From the NCBI GenBank assembly GCA_014656495.1, contig BNCN01000011.1:186001-250000 (forward strand): a stretch of 64,000 bases of DNA, read 5' to 3'. The number at the start of each line of letters is the position of its first letter. Positions within the stretch are counted from its first letter, which is position 1. The notes under the pieces are model-generated. The model had not been told where the DNA came from, did not search any database, and saw only the letters and a list, made by a program, of their open reading frames with translations. The position numbers and the translations under genes were made by a program. Positions 1 through 8,900 of this stretch are shown here, piece after piece. Origin of the DNA: Comamonas sp. KCTC 72670. GTDB taxonomy: Bacteria > Myxococcota > Myxococcia > Myxococcales > Myxococcaceae.

Positions 1-367
1 CCAGGTCGGGCTTGGCCACGCGGGGCCCGAGCGCCTCGAAGACGCGCTCGTAGAGGGCCAGCTCGTGCGCGTCCAGGTTGAGGTGCGCGAAGATGCGGTC
101 CTTGGCGAACAGGTAGTCGCTGACCGTCATCGAGCTGAACAAGTCCTGCTGGAACAGTTCCTGCTGCTGCCGAAAGCGCGAGAGCAGGAAGAAGATCTGC
201 GTCTGGAACCCGAACTTCTGCCGGTCCGTGTAGAAGTTGGAGAGGAAGGGATTCTCCTCCACCACCTCGAGGACGCGGCGGCCCGACAAACGCTCCGCGA
301 GGATGTTGGAGAGGCTCGTCTTGCCCACGCCAATGGGCCCTTCCACCACGATATACCGGTAGTCCAT
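1..367 (-). CDS. Deoxynucleoside kinase (dCK/dGK family), 3' end outside window
   Basis: The reading frame begins at ATG 367 and runs off the left edge, so only about 122 N-terminal residues are visible. The N-terminus MDYRYIVVEGPIGVGKTSLS carries the P-loop GxxGxGKTS. It is followed by an ERLSGR segment, by EENPFL and by FLLSRFRQQQ, an arrangement typical of bacterial deoxyadenosine/deoxyguanosine kinases. These salvage enzymes phosphorylate deoxynucleosides with ATP in the cytoplasm. The gene diverges from the small gene at 578. The catalytic DRS-type motif falls in or beyond the visible part (AKDRIF is present), so substrate preference cannot be judged. Confidence 0.85.
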   Translation of the reverse strand, partial: MDYRYIVVEGPIGVGKTSLSNILAERLSGRRVLEVVEENPFLSNFYTDRQKFGFQTQIFFLLSRFRQQQELFQQDLFSSMTVSDYLFAKDRIFAHLNLDAHELALYERVFEALGPRVAKPDL

Positions 368-577
368 CCGCCCGAGGCCTCCCGCCCGCGGAATGCGCGT
401 TGAGACCGCGCGCGCGAGACTTCGCGCGAAGGCGCGGCCACGCACGCGGGCGGATAACACAACACGGCCGCTGGAATCCGGCAATTTTCCACGGCGGCGG
501 GCGTCCCTTGACGCTCCGGGACGCATCCCCTACGGTCCGCGCGACTTCTTGGTGTGTGCGCGGGGCGTTCTCCGGAC

Positions 578-859
578 ATGAGTGGCAGACAGCGGGCGAA
601 GACAGTGGTGCGGCTGGAAGAGGCTCGCCAGAGCACGCCCACCGCCCAGCGCGCGCCCACACCTCCCTTGGAGCCGGATCCGCTCTACGGCGTGGTCCTG
701 CTCAAGACGGCCATGGAGCTGAAGCGGCGGCAGGACGGCACCGTGGAGGACATCCTCCGGGGCGTGCTCGCCCGCATGCGCATCCCCGAGGCCGAGTTCT
801 TCGCCTACCTGGAGCAGCAAGGCGGCCTGCTCCAGGCGCTGGGAATGCGCGCGCGGTAG
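578..859 (+). CDS. Conserved-looking small hypothetical protein (93 aa)
   Basis: I do not recognise a family. The start at ATG 578 (MSGRQRAKTVVRLEE) is preferred over an in-frame upstream ATG at 554. The N-terminal third is basic and Pro/Thr-rich. The C-terminal half (from about residue 38) is predicted helical, with the pattern GVVLLKTAMELKRRQDGT and an acidic AEFFAYLEQQGGLL end. There is no signal peptide or membrane segment. It ends 3 bp before the convergent rsmA stop, a compact layout that supports it being a real gene. No clear ribosome binding site is visible, which lowers confidence. Confidence 0.55.
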   Translation: MSGRQRAKTVVRLEEARQSTPTAQRAPTPPLEPDPLYGVVLLKTAMELKRRQDGTVEDILRGVLARMRIPEAEFFAYLEQQGGLLQALGMRAR

Positions 860-862
860 CGC

Positions 863-1705
863 CTACGCCGCGGGGGGCGCCGTCACCGGCCCCAGCGCGC
901 GCTCGATGGCCGCGAACTCCTCCACGGACAAGGTCTCCGCGCGGCGCTGCGGATCCACCCCGGCCGTCTCCAGGGCCGCGAGCAGCACGTCCTGCGTGCC
1001 CAGCGTCGGGTCCGACTTGATGGAGTTGAGCAGCGTCTTGCGCCGGTGCGCGAAGGACGCCTTCACCACCCGCGTGAACCGGGCCTCGTCGATGATGGGC
1101 GCGCGAGGCGCCTTGCGGCGCGTGAGCCGCAGCACCGCAGAGTCCACCTTCGGCGGCGGGTGGAAGCGCCACGCCTCCAGCGTGAGGACGTTCTCCGCGT
1201 CGTAGTGCATGCCGAGCAGCACCGTGAGCAGGCCGTAATCCCGGTTGCCGGGCTCGGCGGCGAGCCGCTCCACCACTTCCTTCTGCAGCGTGAAGACGGC
1301 GCGCGACACGTGGGCGCGCTGCTCCAGGACGCGGAAGAGGATGGGGCTGGTGAGGTGGTACGGGAGGTTGCCCGCCACCGCGACGTCGGGCGCGCCCGCC
1401 ACCTGGGCGAAGTCCACCGTGGCGGCGTTGCCGGACACCACGCGCACGCCGGGGATGGCCTCCTTCTCCAGGACCATCACCATGTCCCGGTCCCGCTCCA
1501 CGGCGGTGACGCGGGCGCCCGTGGCGGCCAGGAAGCGCGTGAGGTGTCCCAGGCCCGGTCCCAGCTCCACCACCGGCTCGTCGGCGCGGAGGGTCAACGC
1601 GTCCGCGATGGCCTCCAGCGCGTCCTCGTCTCCGAGGAAGTTCTGTCCCCAGCTGTACTTGGCGCGCAGGCCATGCCGCTTGAGGATGTCTCTTGGCGAT
1701 TCCAC
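863..1705 (-). CDS. rsmA: 16S rRNA (adenine1518-N6/adenine1519-N6)-dimethyltransferase RsmA/KsgA
   Basis: RsmA dimethylates two adjacent adenosines in helix 45 of 16S rRNA during late 30S assembly. Visible signatures are KYSWGQNFLGD near the N-terminus (the family's GQNFL), the SAM-binding VVELGPGLGHLT, and the catalytic NLPYHLTSPIL (NLPY). The C-terminal helical domain contains RRKTLLNSI. The GTG start at 1705 gives 280 aa and has an AGGGAG ribosome binding site just upstream. The longer frame upstream would overlap tsaD. It lies directly downstream of tsaD on the same strand with a 13 bp gap, so the two are probably cotranscribed. Confidence 0.93.
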   Translation of the reverse strand: MESPRDILKRHGLRAKYSWGQNFLGDEDALEAIADALTLRADEPVVELGPGLGHLTRFLAATGARVTAVERDRDMVMVLEKEAIPGVRVVSGNAATVDFAQVAGAPDVAVAGNLPYHLTSPILFRVLEQRAHVSRAVFTLQKEVVERLAAEPGNRDYGLLTVLLGMHYDAENVLTLEAWRFHPPPKVDSAVLRLTRRKAPRAPIIDEARFTRVVKASFAHRRKTLLNSIKSDPTLGTQDVLLAALETAGVDPQRRAETLSVEEFAAIERALGPVTAPPAA

Positions 1706-1718
1706 CCGTCTGCTCCCT

Positions 1719-2714
1719 CTACATGCGCCAGGCCGGGTCGGCGGCGAGGCGGAAATCTCCGCGCAGGCCGCGGCGGTACGCCTCATACCCCGCCACCGCG
1801 ATCATCGCCCCATTGTCCGTGCACAGCCGCACCGGGGGCAGGAACATGTTCAGCCCGCGCTCCTCGGCCCGGGCCTGGCAGAGCGCGCGCAGCCGCGAGT
1901 TCGCCGCCACGCCGCCGCAAATCACGAGCTGCTTGTGGCCCAGCCGGCGCGCGGCGGCCACCAGCTTCTTGGACAGCACGTCCGCCACGGCCTCCTGGAA
2001 GGACGCGCAAAGGTCCGCCAGCGCCTGGCCCTGGGGCACGCCGTGCTTCTGCACGTGGTGCAGCACCGCCGTCTTCAGCCCGGAGAAGGACACGTCGAAG
2101 TTGTCGCCGGGCAGCGCGCGCGGGAAGCGGATGGCCTCCGGGTTCCCCTTCTGCGCGAGCTGGTCGATGGGCAGACCGCCGGGGTACGGCAGCCCGAGGA
2201 TGCGCGCCGTCTTGTCGTAGGCCTCGCCAGCCGCGTCGTCGCGCGTGCTGCCCACCAGCCGGTACTGGCCGTAGGCCTGCACCTCGTAGAGGCTGGTGTG
2301 CCCGCCCGAGACGACGAGCCCGAGGAACGGCGGCTCCGGCGCCACCTCCAGCAGCCGGATGGCCAGCAGGTGGCCCTCCAGGTGGTTGGCGCCCACGAAG
2401 GGCTTGCCGGTCGCCAGGCTCAGGCCCTTGGCCACCTGCACGCCCACGAGCAGCGCGCCGATGAGGCCGGGGCCCGAGGTGACGGCGATGAGGTCCACGT
2501 CGTCGAGCGTCTTGTTCGCCCGCGTCAGGGCCTCGTGGACGACGGGGAGCACCTGGACGATGTGGTTGCGGCTGGCCAACTCCGGCACCACCCCACCCCA
2601 CCGCCTGTGGATGTCCACCTGCGTGGAGACGACATCCGACAACACGCGGCGGCCATCCTCCACGACGGCGGCGGCGGTCTCATCACACGAGGTTTCCAGT
2701 CCAAGGACGAGCAA
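1719..2714 (-). CDS. tsaD: tRNA N6-adenosine threonylcarbamoyltransferase TsaD
   Basis: TsaD (Kae1/YgjD family) transfers the threonylcarbamoyl group to A37 of ANN-decoding tRNAs, working with TsaB, TsaC and TsaE. The 331-aa protein begins MLVLGLETSCDETAAA, the family hallmark. It has HRRWGGVVPELASR, the metal-binding HLEGH segment, SGGHT, and GGVAANSRLR near the C-terminus. Length and motif order match the bacterial family. No partner gene is adjacent. The downstream neighbour is rsmA, so two RNA-modification enzymes appear to share a transcript. Confidence 0.95.
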   Translation of the reverse strand: MLVLGLETSCDETAAAVVEDGRRVLSDVVSTQVDIHRRWGGVVPELASRNHIVQVLPVVHEALTRANKTLDDVDLIAVTSGPGLIGALLVGVQVAKGLSLATGKPFVGANHLEGHLLAIRLLEVAPEPPFLGLVVSGGHTSLYEVQAYGQYRLVGSTRDDAAGEAYDKTARILGLPYPGGLPIDQLAQKGNPEAIRFPRALPGDNFDVSFSGLKTAVLHHVQKHGVPQGQALADLCASFQEAVADVLSKKLVAAARRLGHKQLVICGGVAANSRLRALCQARAEERGLNMFLPPVRLCTDNGAMIAVAGYEAYRRGLRGDFRLAADPAWRM

Positions 2715-2763
2715 GGCGGCTCACTTCTCGGGGCCATTGAGGGGAAGTGGGACCGCCACCCGC

Positions 2764-5706
2764 TCAGTTGCCCAGCCCCCTGAGCAACGTGCGGACCTCT
2801 TCGGCGGAGGACCCCGTGGGTTCCAGCAACAAGTACTGCTTGTAGGCCTCGGCCGCCTGGGAATTCTTACCCGTGAACTGCAGCGCCATGCCGAGCGAAA
2901 TCCAGGCCCGGGCGTTGGTGGCCTCCTCCTTGACGACCTCCTGGAGCAGCTTGGCCGCTTCACGGTAGGCCGCGTCGGACGTGAAGCCGTTGACCAGGGC
3001 GATGCCCAGGCCCGCCTTCGCCTCCGTGTCCGTCGGCTTGATGGCCAGCGCCTTGCGGAAGCCGCCCGCCGCGGAGCGGAAGCGCTGACCGACGATGGCC
3101 GCCCTCGACTGCTTGATCAACGTGGCGAACTCCACCTCCGGGTCCACCGAGGGCGCGGCGGGCGTCTCCGGCGTCGGCGTGGCCTCGGGGGGCGTGTTCT
3201 CGGGAGGCTTGGGCGCTTCGGCGACCGCGACGCCTGAATCCGGCGTGGCGGACGGAGGAGGCTCCGGGGGCGTCTCGGGGGCCTTGGCGTTGGCCTCCGG
3301 CGGCGCGGCCTCGGGCGGCGTCTCCGGGGTCCCGGTGTTGGCCGGCTGCTTCGACTCCACCACGGGCGGCGGCTTCGGCGGTGGGACCTCTCCAGAGGCA
3401 CCGCCCCTCGTTCCGACGACGACGGCCGCGACGGCGCCGATGAGCGCCACCGCCGCGCCGATGATGAGTCCCGTGCGCTTCGGACGGGGCGCGTCGTTTT
3501 GGGCGGACGGAGACGACGTCGAGGACGCGCTCGCAGTGGCTTGCGCGGGTTTCGAGGAAGAGGCCTGTGCGCCGCCGGCAGGATTCGTGGACGCACCCGG
3601 CGAGGTGCCCGGGGGTGTGACGGATGCGCCTGCCCCCGCCGGGCTCGAGGATGCGGTGCCAGCCGGATTCGCAGGCCCCGTCGACGCAGTACCCGCAGGA
3701 CTCGCGGACGCACCCGACGCGGTGCCAGCCGGGCTCGAAGAACCCGCCGGCGAGGCGCCAGCCGGATTCACGGACGCGCCCGACGCGGTGTCGGCGGGAC
3801 TCGGAGCCCCAGCGGACGTGGCTCCAGCCGCCCCGTTCGTGGCGTCGACGCCGGACGTCGGCGAGACGGGCTCCACGGCCGACTCGACGATGCTGGCCAG
3901 CGGCGCGCTCGGCGTGGGCGGCTCAGCGGCCAGCTCAGGGACGCCGTGCCCTGGATAGGGCGGCAGCGCGAGCTGAGGCGTGGCGGGCACTTCCTCGGCC
4001 AGGGGAATGGGCTCGGCGTCGGCGTGGGCCGGAGCCATGGGAGGCACCCGCGGCGTCACGTAACCGCTGCCACTCACCAGCGTCACCTCGGACGACGGCG
4101 GCGCGGGCATCGGGGGCGGCACGGGAGGGAACGGATTGGGCGCGATGGCCGCGCCACCGAAGATGGGCGCCCGAGGAGACTGCGCGGGCTCGTTGAACGC
4201 CGTGCTCGCGGACGCGGCGGCCGAACGGCGCGCGCGCGGCGCATGCGACCAGCCGGAGCCAGGGCCCCACGTCGTCGACGCGTTGATGCCCTCGGTGTCG
4301 ACGCGGCTCCAGTCCAGCAGCAGGCTGCGGCGCGCGTGGTCCACGGCATGGTGCGCCGGCGGCGGCTCCACCAGGAAGGACGAGCCCTCCTGCGCGGGCG
4401 GCAGCGAATCCTGCGTGGCCTCCGTGTCCTCCCCATCCAGGGACTCCGGACGCTTGGGCCGCGGATGGAAGACGACCACGTTCGCGGGCTGCTGCGGCGC
4501 AGCGGGCGCGGGCTCCTCGGCGGCGGGCTCTTCCTCCACCCCCGCGGGCGGCGCCAGCACGCTCTGCGGCATCGGACGCGGCGCGGGCTCTGGAGCGGCG
4601 GCGACGGGCTCGGGCAGGGCTTCGGGGACCGCCGCCTCGGGGACAGGCTGCGGCGGGCTCTCCGGCGCGGCGGGCGCGGGCTCCACCGCCGCGCTGGCCG
4701 GAGGCGCGGTGTTGAGCCACTGCTCGATGCCGGGCTTGCTGCTCTGCACCGGCTCCATCGGCGCGTGCCCCAGCTCGCGGATGAGGCCTTCGAAGTACAG
4801 CTTGCTGATGATGCCCAGCGCGGCCAGGTCCTCGAAGTCCGAGTCCTCCACCACGCGGCTCAACGCGCGCTTGCCGTCGAAGAGCCGCAGCAGGCCGTTC
4901 ACCTCGTCCGGAATCTCCGACAGGCGGTCGGCGAGCTGGTGGTAGTCGATCTCGAACACCGTCTCGAGCGGCGGCAGCTGCTCGAGCATGCGGCCCCACT
5001 CGTCGAGGCGGCGCATGCCCTCCATCAGCAGGCCCTGCGTGGAGATTTCGATGCGCTCGGTCCGGTCGAGCGCGCTGAACTGCACCTCGAACTGACCCTC
5101 GAAGGTGTTCAGCATCCGGTAGAAGGCGTTCTCGCCCTTGAGCCGCCCAAGCTCCGCGTCGATGACGCGTCCGTCCTTGAAGTAGACGGTGCCGGTGCGC
5201 TCGCCCTGGATGTTGATGAGGCCCGTCTTGCGGCCAATCTCGAACGTCTGCACCAGGTCCACCACGCCCATGTCGGCGAGGCTGCCGGCGAAGCCGCCCT
5301 TCGTCGTCTCCCGCTTCTCGATCCTCTCCTTCTCCGCCTTCTGGAGGATCATCTTCACGCGGGTGACGATCTCTTTGATGTAGATCGGCTTGGTCAGGTA
5401 GTCGTCACCACCGAGCTCCAGGCCGCGCACCTTGAACTCGACCGACTTCTGACTCGTCAGGAAGACGAACGGGATGAACTTGAAGCGCTCGTCGGACTTG
5501 AGCGTCTTGCACAGCTCGAAGCCGTCCATCTCCGGCATCTTCGTGTCCGCGAGCACGAGGTCCGGTGGACTGATCTGGACCTTCTCGAGCGCATCCTTGC
5601 CGTGAATGGCCGTCGTCACGGAGAAGCCAGCCTTCTTCAGGCTGACCTCCATGACCCGGAGGCTCTTCGCGTCACCATCGACCAGGAGCAGGTGCTGCTT
5701 GGCCAC
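2764..5706 (-). CDS. Receiver-DUF4388 (PATAN)-transmembrane-TPR signalling protein (980 aa)
   Basis: Residues 1-122 form a CheY-like receiver with acidic pocket D10/D12, phosphoacceptor D54 (in VLADTKMPEMDGFE), T84 and K106 (LTKP). About 139-300 is a DUF4388/PATAN domain (LVQTFEIGRKTGLINI, TGTVYFKDGRVIDA). About 330-740 is Pro/Ala-rich linker, with a degenerate S/N-P-A-G-T-A-S repeat near residues 625-710. One strongly hydrophobic segment at about 745-765 (GLIIGAAVALIGAVAAVVVG) is followed by another Pro/Glu linker. TPR-like helices occupy about 856-980 (FRKALAIKPTDTEAKAGLG, AWISLGMALQF). There is no output DNA-binding domain, so the role is probably protein-protein signalling. The single membrane segment between receiver and TPR is odd for a response regulator. 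Confidence 0.85.
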   Translation of the reverse strand: MAKQHLLLVDGDAKSLRVMEVSLKKAGFSVTTAIHGKDALEKVQISPPDLVLADTKMPEMDGFELCKTLKSDERFKFIPFVFLTSQKSVEFKVRGLELGGDDYLTKPIYIKEIVTRVKMILQKAEKERIEKRETTKGGFAGSLADMGVVDLVQTFEIGRKTGLINIQGERTGTVYFKDGRVIDAELGRLKGENAFYRMLNTFEGQFEVQFSALDRTERIEISTQGLLMEGMRRLDEWGRMLEQLPPLETVFEIDYHQLADRLSEIPDEVNGLLRLFDGKRALSRVVEDSDFEDLAALGIISKLYFEGLIRELGHAPMEPVQSSKPGIEQWLNTAPPASAAVEPAPAAPESPPQPVPEAAVPEALPEPVAAAPEPAPRPMPQSVLAPPAGVEEEPAAEEPAPAAPQQPANVVVFHPRPKRPESLDGEDTEATQDSLPPAQEGSSFLVEPPPAHHAVDHARRSLLLDWSRVDTEGINASTTWGPGSGWSHAPRARRSAAASASTAFNEPAQSPRAPIFGGAAIAPNPFPPVPPPMPAPPSSEVTLVSGSGYVTPRVPPMAPAHADAEPIPLAEEVPATPQLALPPYPGHGVPELAAEPPTPSAPLASIVESAVEPVSPTSGVDATNGAAGATSAGAPSPADTASGASVNPAGASPAGSSSPAGTASGASASPAGTASTGPANPAGTASSSPAGAGASVTPPGTSPGASTNPAGGAQASSSKPAQATASASSTSSPSAQNDAPRPKRTGLIIGAAVALIGAVAAVVVGTRGGASGEVPPPKPPPVVESKQPANTGTPETPPEAAPPEANAKAPETPPEPPPSATPDSGVAVAEAPKPPENTPPEATPTPETPAAPSVDPEVEFATLIKQSRAAIVGQRFRSAAGGFRKALAIKPTDTEAKAGLGIALVNGFTSDAAYREAAKLLQEVVKEEATNARAWISLGMALQFTGKNSQAAEAYKQYLLLEPTGSSAEEVRTLLRGLGN
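3590..3830 (-). repeat. Degenerate Ser/Pro/Ala/Gly/Thr coding repeats
   Basis: Within the linker of the 980-aa receiver protein, about 80 codons encode loose repeats of the form (S/N)PAGTAS. At the nucleotide level these appear as recurring GGATTCG/GGACTCG and GACGCGGTGCC blocks on the plus strand. The copies are imperfect and in frame. Such repeats can vary in number between strains by slippage. Boundaries are approximate. Confidence 0.6.
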
Positions 5707-5754
5707 GTTCCATGCCTTTCGTCACTGCAGACGGCCCAGGGAGCCTGACGCGGG

Positions 5755-5784
5755 AGCATCCTGCCCGCTTTCGAGGCATGTCAA
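5755..5784 (-). promoter_or_regulatory. Candidate sigma-70-type promoter for the receiver-PATAN gene
   Basis: On the minus strand a perfect -35 TTGACA (5784-5779) is followed after 18 bp by GATGCT (5760-5755), which matches TATAAT at three positions. The start codon at 5706 lies about 50 bp downstream. The -35 is convincing and the -10 is weak. Confidence 0.4.
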
Positions 5785-5865
5785 TGGCTTGGGCCGCCGG
5801 GGAACCTGGCTGGCCTCCTGCTGGACAGGCGGCGAGTGCCAGGTACGGGGGTGAGTCGAATCGAG

Positions 5866-5890
5866 CCTGGGTGGACCACCCACACCCAGG
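5866..5890 (-). terminator. Hairpin downstream of the PATAN/J-domain giant gene
   Basis: CCTGGGTG (5866-5873) and CACCCAGG (5883-5890) form a perfect 8-bp stem with a 9-nt loop, 15 bp past the stop codon at 5906. No T-run follows on the minus strand, so a factor-independent terminator is only possible. Confidence 0.35.
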
Positions 5891-5905
5891 GTGAGACCTG
5901 ATGCG

Positions 5906-8900
5906 TCAGCGGAAGAAGCCTCCCTTCTTCGGGGGGTTCTTCTTGCGCATGTCGATGAGCCGCAGCTCCTGATTGGCCTCCAGGTGCTTGGGGTTGGCGC
6001 GCACGGCCTCGCGGAAGCAGCGCTCGGCGCGGTCCATGTCCCCTTCGACGCGGGCGATGACGCCGAGCTGGTAGTGCGCGCGATCACAATTCGGATCAGC
6101 CCGGACGACGTCCGCCATCATCTGCTTGGCCTTGGGCATGTCCGCCTTGCGCGCGGGGTCCATGTAGATGGCCCAGGCCCGAGCGGCCAGGTACAGCGGC
6201 CGGGGGTCCAGCGCGTGGGCGCGCTCGTAGTGCTCCGAGGCCGTCGTGAAGTCGCGCTTGCGGAAGAAGACCTCGCCCATCTTGTAGAGGTCGTCCGCGT
6301 TGCTGTCTTGCCGGGCCTGGGGCCGCAGCACCGGGGCCGTGGTGGCGGGCGTCGAAGCGGGGGGCTTCGGCAGGGCCTGCTGGGCCTGGAGGTTCTGCTG
6401 GTACGTCTTGCGGCGCGCGTCGTCGTAGAGGACCTCGTAGGCCTCGCGGATGGCCTCGAACACGGCCGTGATCTTCGGCGCCATGTGCGGCAGCGACGGC
6501 GGCAGGCGGTCCGGGTGGAAGACCTTCGCCAGGCTGAGGAACGCGGACTTCACCTGATCGCGCGTGGCGTCCTGCGCGACGCCGAGCACGTAGAAGTGGT
6601 CCCGCTTGGCCTGGACGTCGGCGAAGCGCTGTTCGAGCTGCTGGGCGAGGCGGGCCTCATCAGGCTTGGGCGTCTCGGGGGCCGAGGGGGCCGGCGCGGC
6701 GGCCTGCTCGGGCGTGGCGCCAGCAGCGGGCGCGGCGCCGGGCGTGGGGGGCGTGCGCCCGCCGAGAACACCCATGTTCTCCATCGCGCGGCGCAACAGG
6801 CGCTGACGGCGGAGCTTCGCTGCCTCGTCGGGGTTGGAGGGATCTGCCGCCACGTCGTCCTCGTCAAAGTCCCAGTCGTCCAAATCTCCGGACGGCTCGT
6901 CCCAGTCAGTCTGGCCAGTTGGCCATGAGTTGTCACCGGGGAAGGCCCCCGATGAAGCCGGTGCTACCGGTTCAATGGTCGCTTCGACAATGGCCTCGAC
7001 GGGAGGCTCGTCGAAATCGATGTTCGGCTGATTGACATCCGAGCGGACGAGCGACTCCAGGTGCGAATCCACCTGGAGCAGCGCGGCCTCGAAGGAGGCG
7101 GTCAGCGTATCGGCGCCTTCGTCCTTGTCGAAGGAGACGATGCGCCAGAGGTCCTCGTCGCCCGCCTTGGGCGCGGCGGCGCCGGAACGGGCCTGCGACG
7201 GCGCGGGGGCCTGCGTGGCCCAGTCGCTGTCCTCCTCCTCGTCGGGCGAGGCTTCCAGCAGGATGTCCGCGTCGTCGTCGCCCACGGGCTGGAGGACCGG
7301 CGGGCCGGCGGCGCGCGAGGGCTGCGGGGCGGGCAGTGGCTCGGAGACGGCCCAGATTTCGGGCTCGGGTTCGACTTCGAGGAGCGGGAGCTCGGTCTCG
7401 GTGCCGGCCGGGTCGCTGAGGGAGATCTGCGCGGTGCTCCAGGGTTCGTCCTGGACGGGGACGCGGTCCTCCGTGCGCGAGGGCGGAGAAGAACGCGGCG
7501 GCTCGTCGGCGAGCCACGGCTCCAGCGGCTGCGACTTCGAGCGGCGGAGGGCCTCCTCCATGTCCCGGACGAGCTCGGCCTGGGCCTTCTGCCGCGCGAG
7601 CCGCAGGGCATCGGGGCTTTCATCCCCGCCGGCCAGGTCGAGCGCGGGGGTGCCCGCTTCGAGGGAGGCGTCCGGCTCGGCGGACGAGGCGGGCACCTCC
7701 GTGAGGAGGATGTCCCCCACCTCGAGCGTGAGGGCCTCGACGTCCTCGGCCGCGAGTTCGGGAATGTCGACGGCGGGTGGCGCGGCCGGTTCGGGCTGAC
7801 GGGCGTCGTCGGCGAAGCTGGCTTCTTCTGCCTGCCGGGCCTGCTCGGCGGCACGCGATTCCTTGCCGCGGCGAACCGCGTCCGCGCGGCGACGCTCGAC
7901 TTCGAGACGGACTTCTTCGGCCTGGCGGGCTTCCTCGGCGCGAGCGACCTCGGCGAGACGGGCTTCTTCGGCGGCCCAGATCTCCTCCGCGCGACGAGCC
8001 TCGGCGGCCAGATGCGCGGCTTCCGCGAGACGGCGCTCCTCCGCGAGGCGGGCTTCCTCGGCGAGGCGCTCGGCTTCGATGCGCACTTCTTCCGCGAGGC
8101 GGGCTTCCTCGGCGAGGCGCTCCGCTTCTTCGGCCAGACGCTCGGCTTCGAGGCGGGCCTCTTCCGCGCGGCGCTCCGCGGCTTCGGCCAGGCGGGCCTC
8201 TTCGGCGAGGCGCTCCTCTTCGGCCTGCCGAGCCACTTCCGCAAGGCGACTTTCTTCTTCGAGACGTGCCTCTTCCGCGAGACGCGCCTCTTCCGCGAGA
8301 CGGGCCTCTTCGGCCAGTCGCGCTTCTTCCGCGAGGCGACGTTCTTCTTCGAGCCGGGCCTCTTCCGCGACGCGTGCCTCCTCAGCCAGCCGCTCCGCTT
8401 CGAGCCGAGCCTCCTCAGCCAGTCGCGCCTCTTCCGCCAGCCGAGCTTCCTCAGCGACGCGACGCTCTTCTTCGATTCGGGCCTCTTCAGCGAGGCGAGC
8501 CTCTTCCGCGAGTCGGGCCTCTTCGGCGAGTCGGACTTCCTCAGCGACGCGACGCTCTTCTTCGAGCCGGGCCTCTTCAGCGAGGCGAGCCTCTTCAGCG
8601 AGTCGGGCTTCCTCAGCGACGCGACGCTCTTCTTCGAGCCGGGCCTCTTCCGCGAGGCGAGCCTCTTCAGCGAGTCGGGCTTCCTCAGCGACGCGACGCT
8701 CTTCTTCGAGCCGGGCCTCTTCCGCCAGCCGCGTCTCTTCCGCGAGGCGGGCCTCCTCAGCCAACCGCTCCGCTTCGAGCCGAGCCTCCTCGGCCAGTCG
8801 GGCCTCTTCTGCGAGCCGGGCCTCTTCCGCTAGGCGACGCTCCGCTTCGAGGCGAGCCTCTTCCGCCAGTCGCGCCTCTTCCGCGAGCCGGGCCTCCTCA

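Noticed and set aside
3499..5748. A 2.2-kb plus-strand open frame opposite the receiver-PATAN gene
   Set aside because: It reads as Arg/Gly-rich sequence with no domain and is explained by high GC content at third positions.
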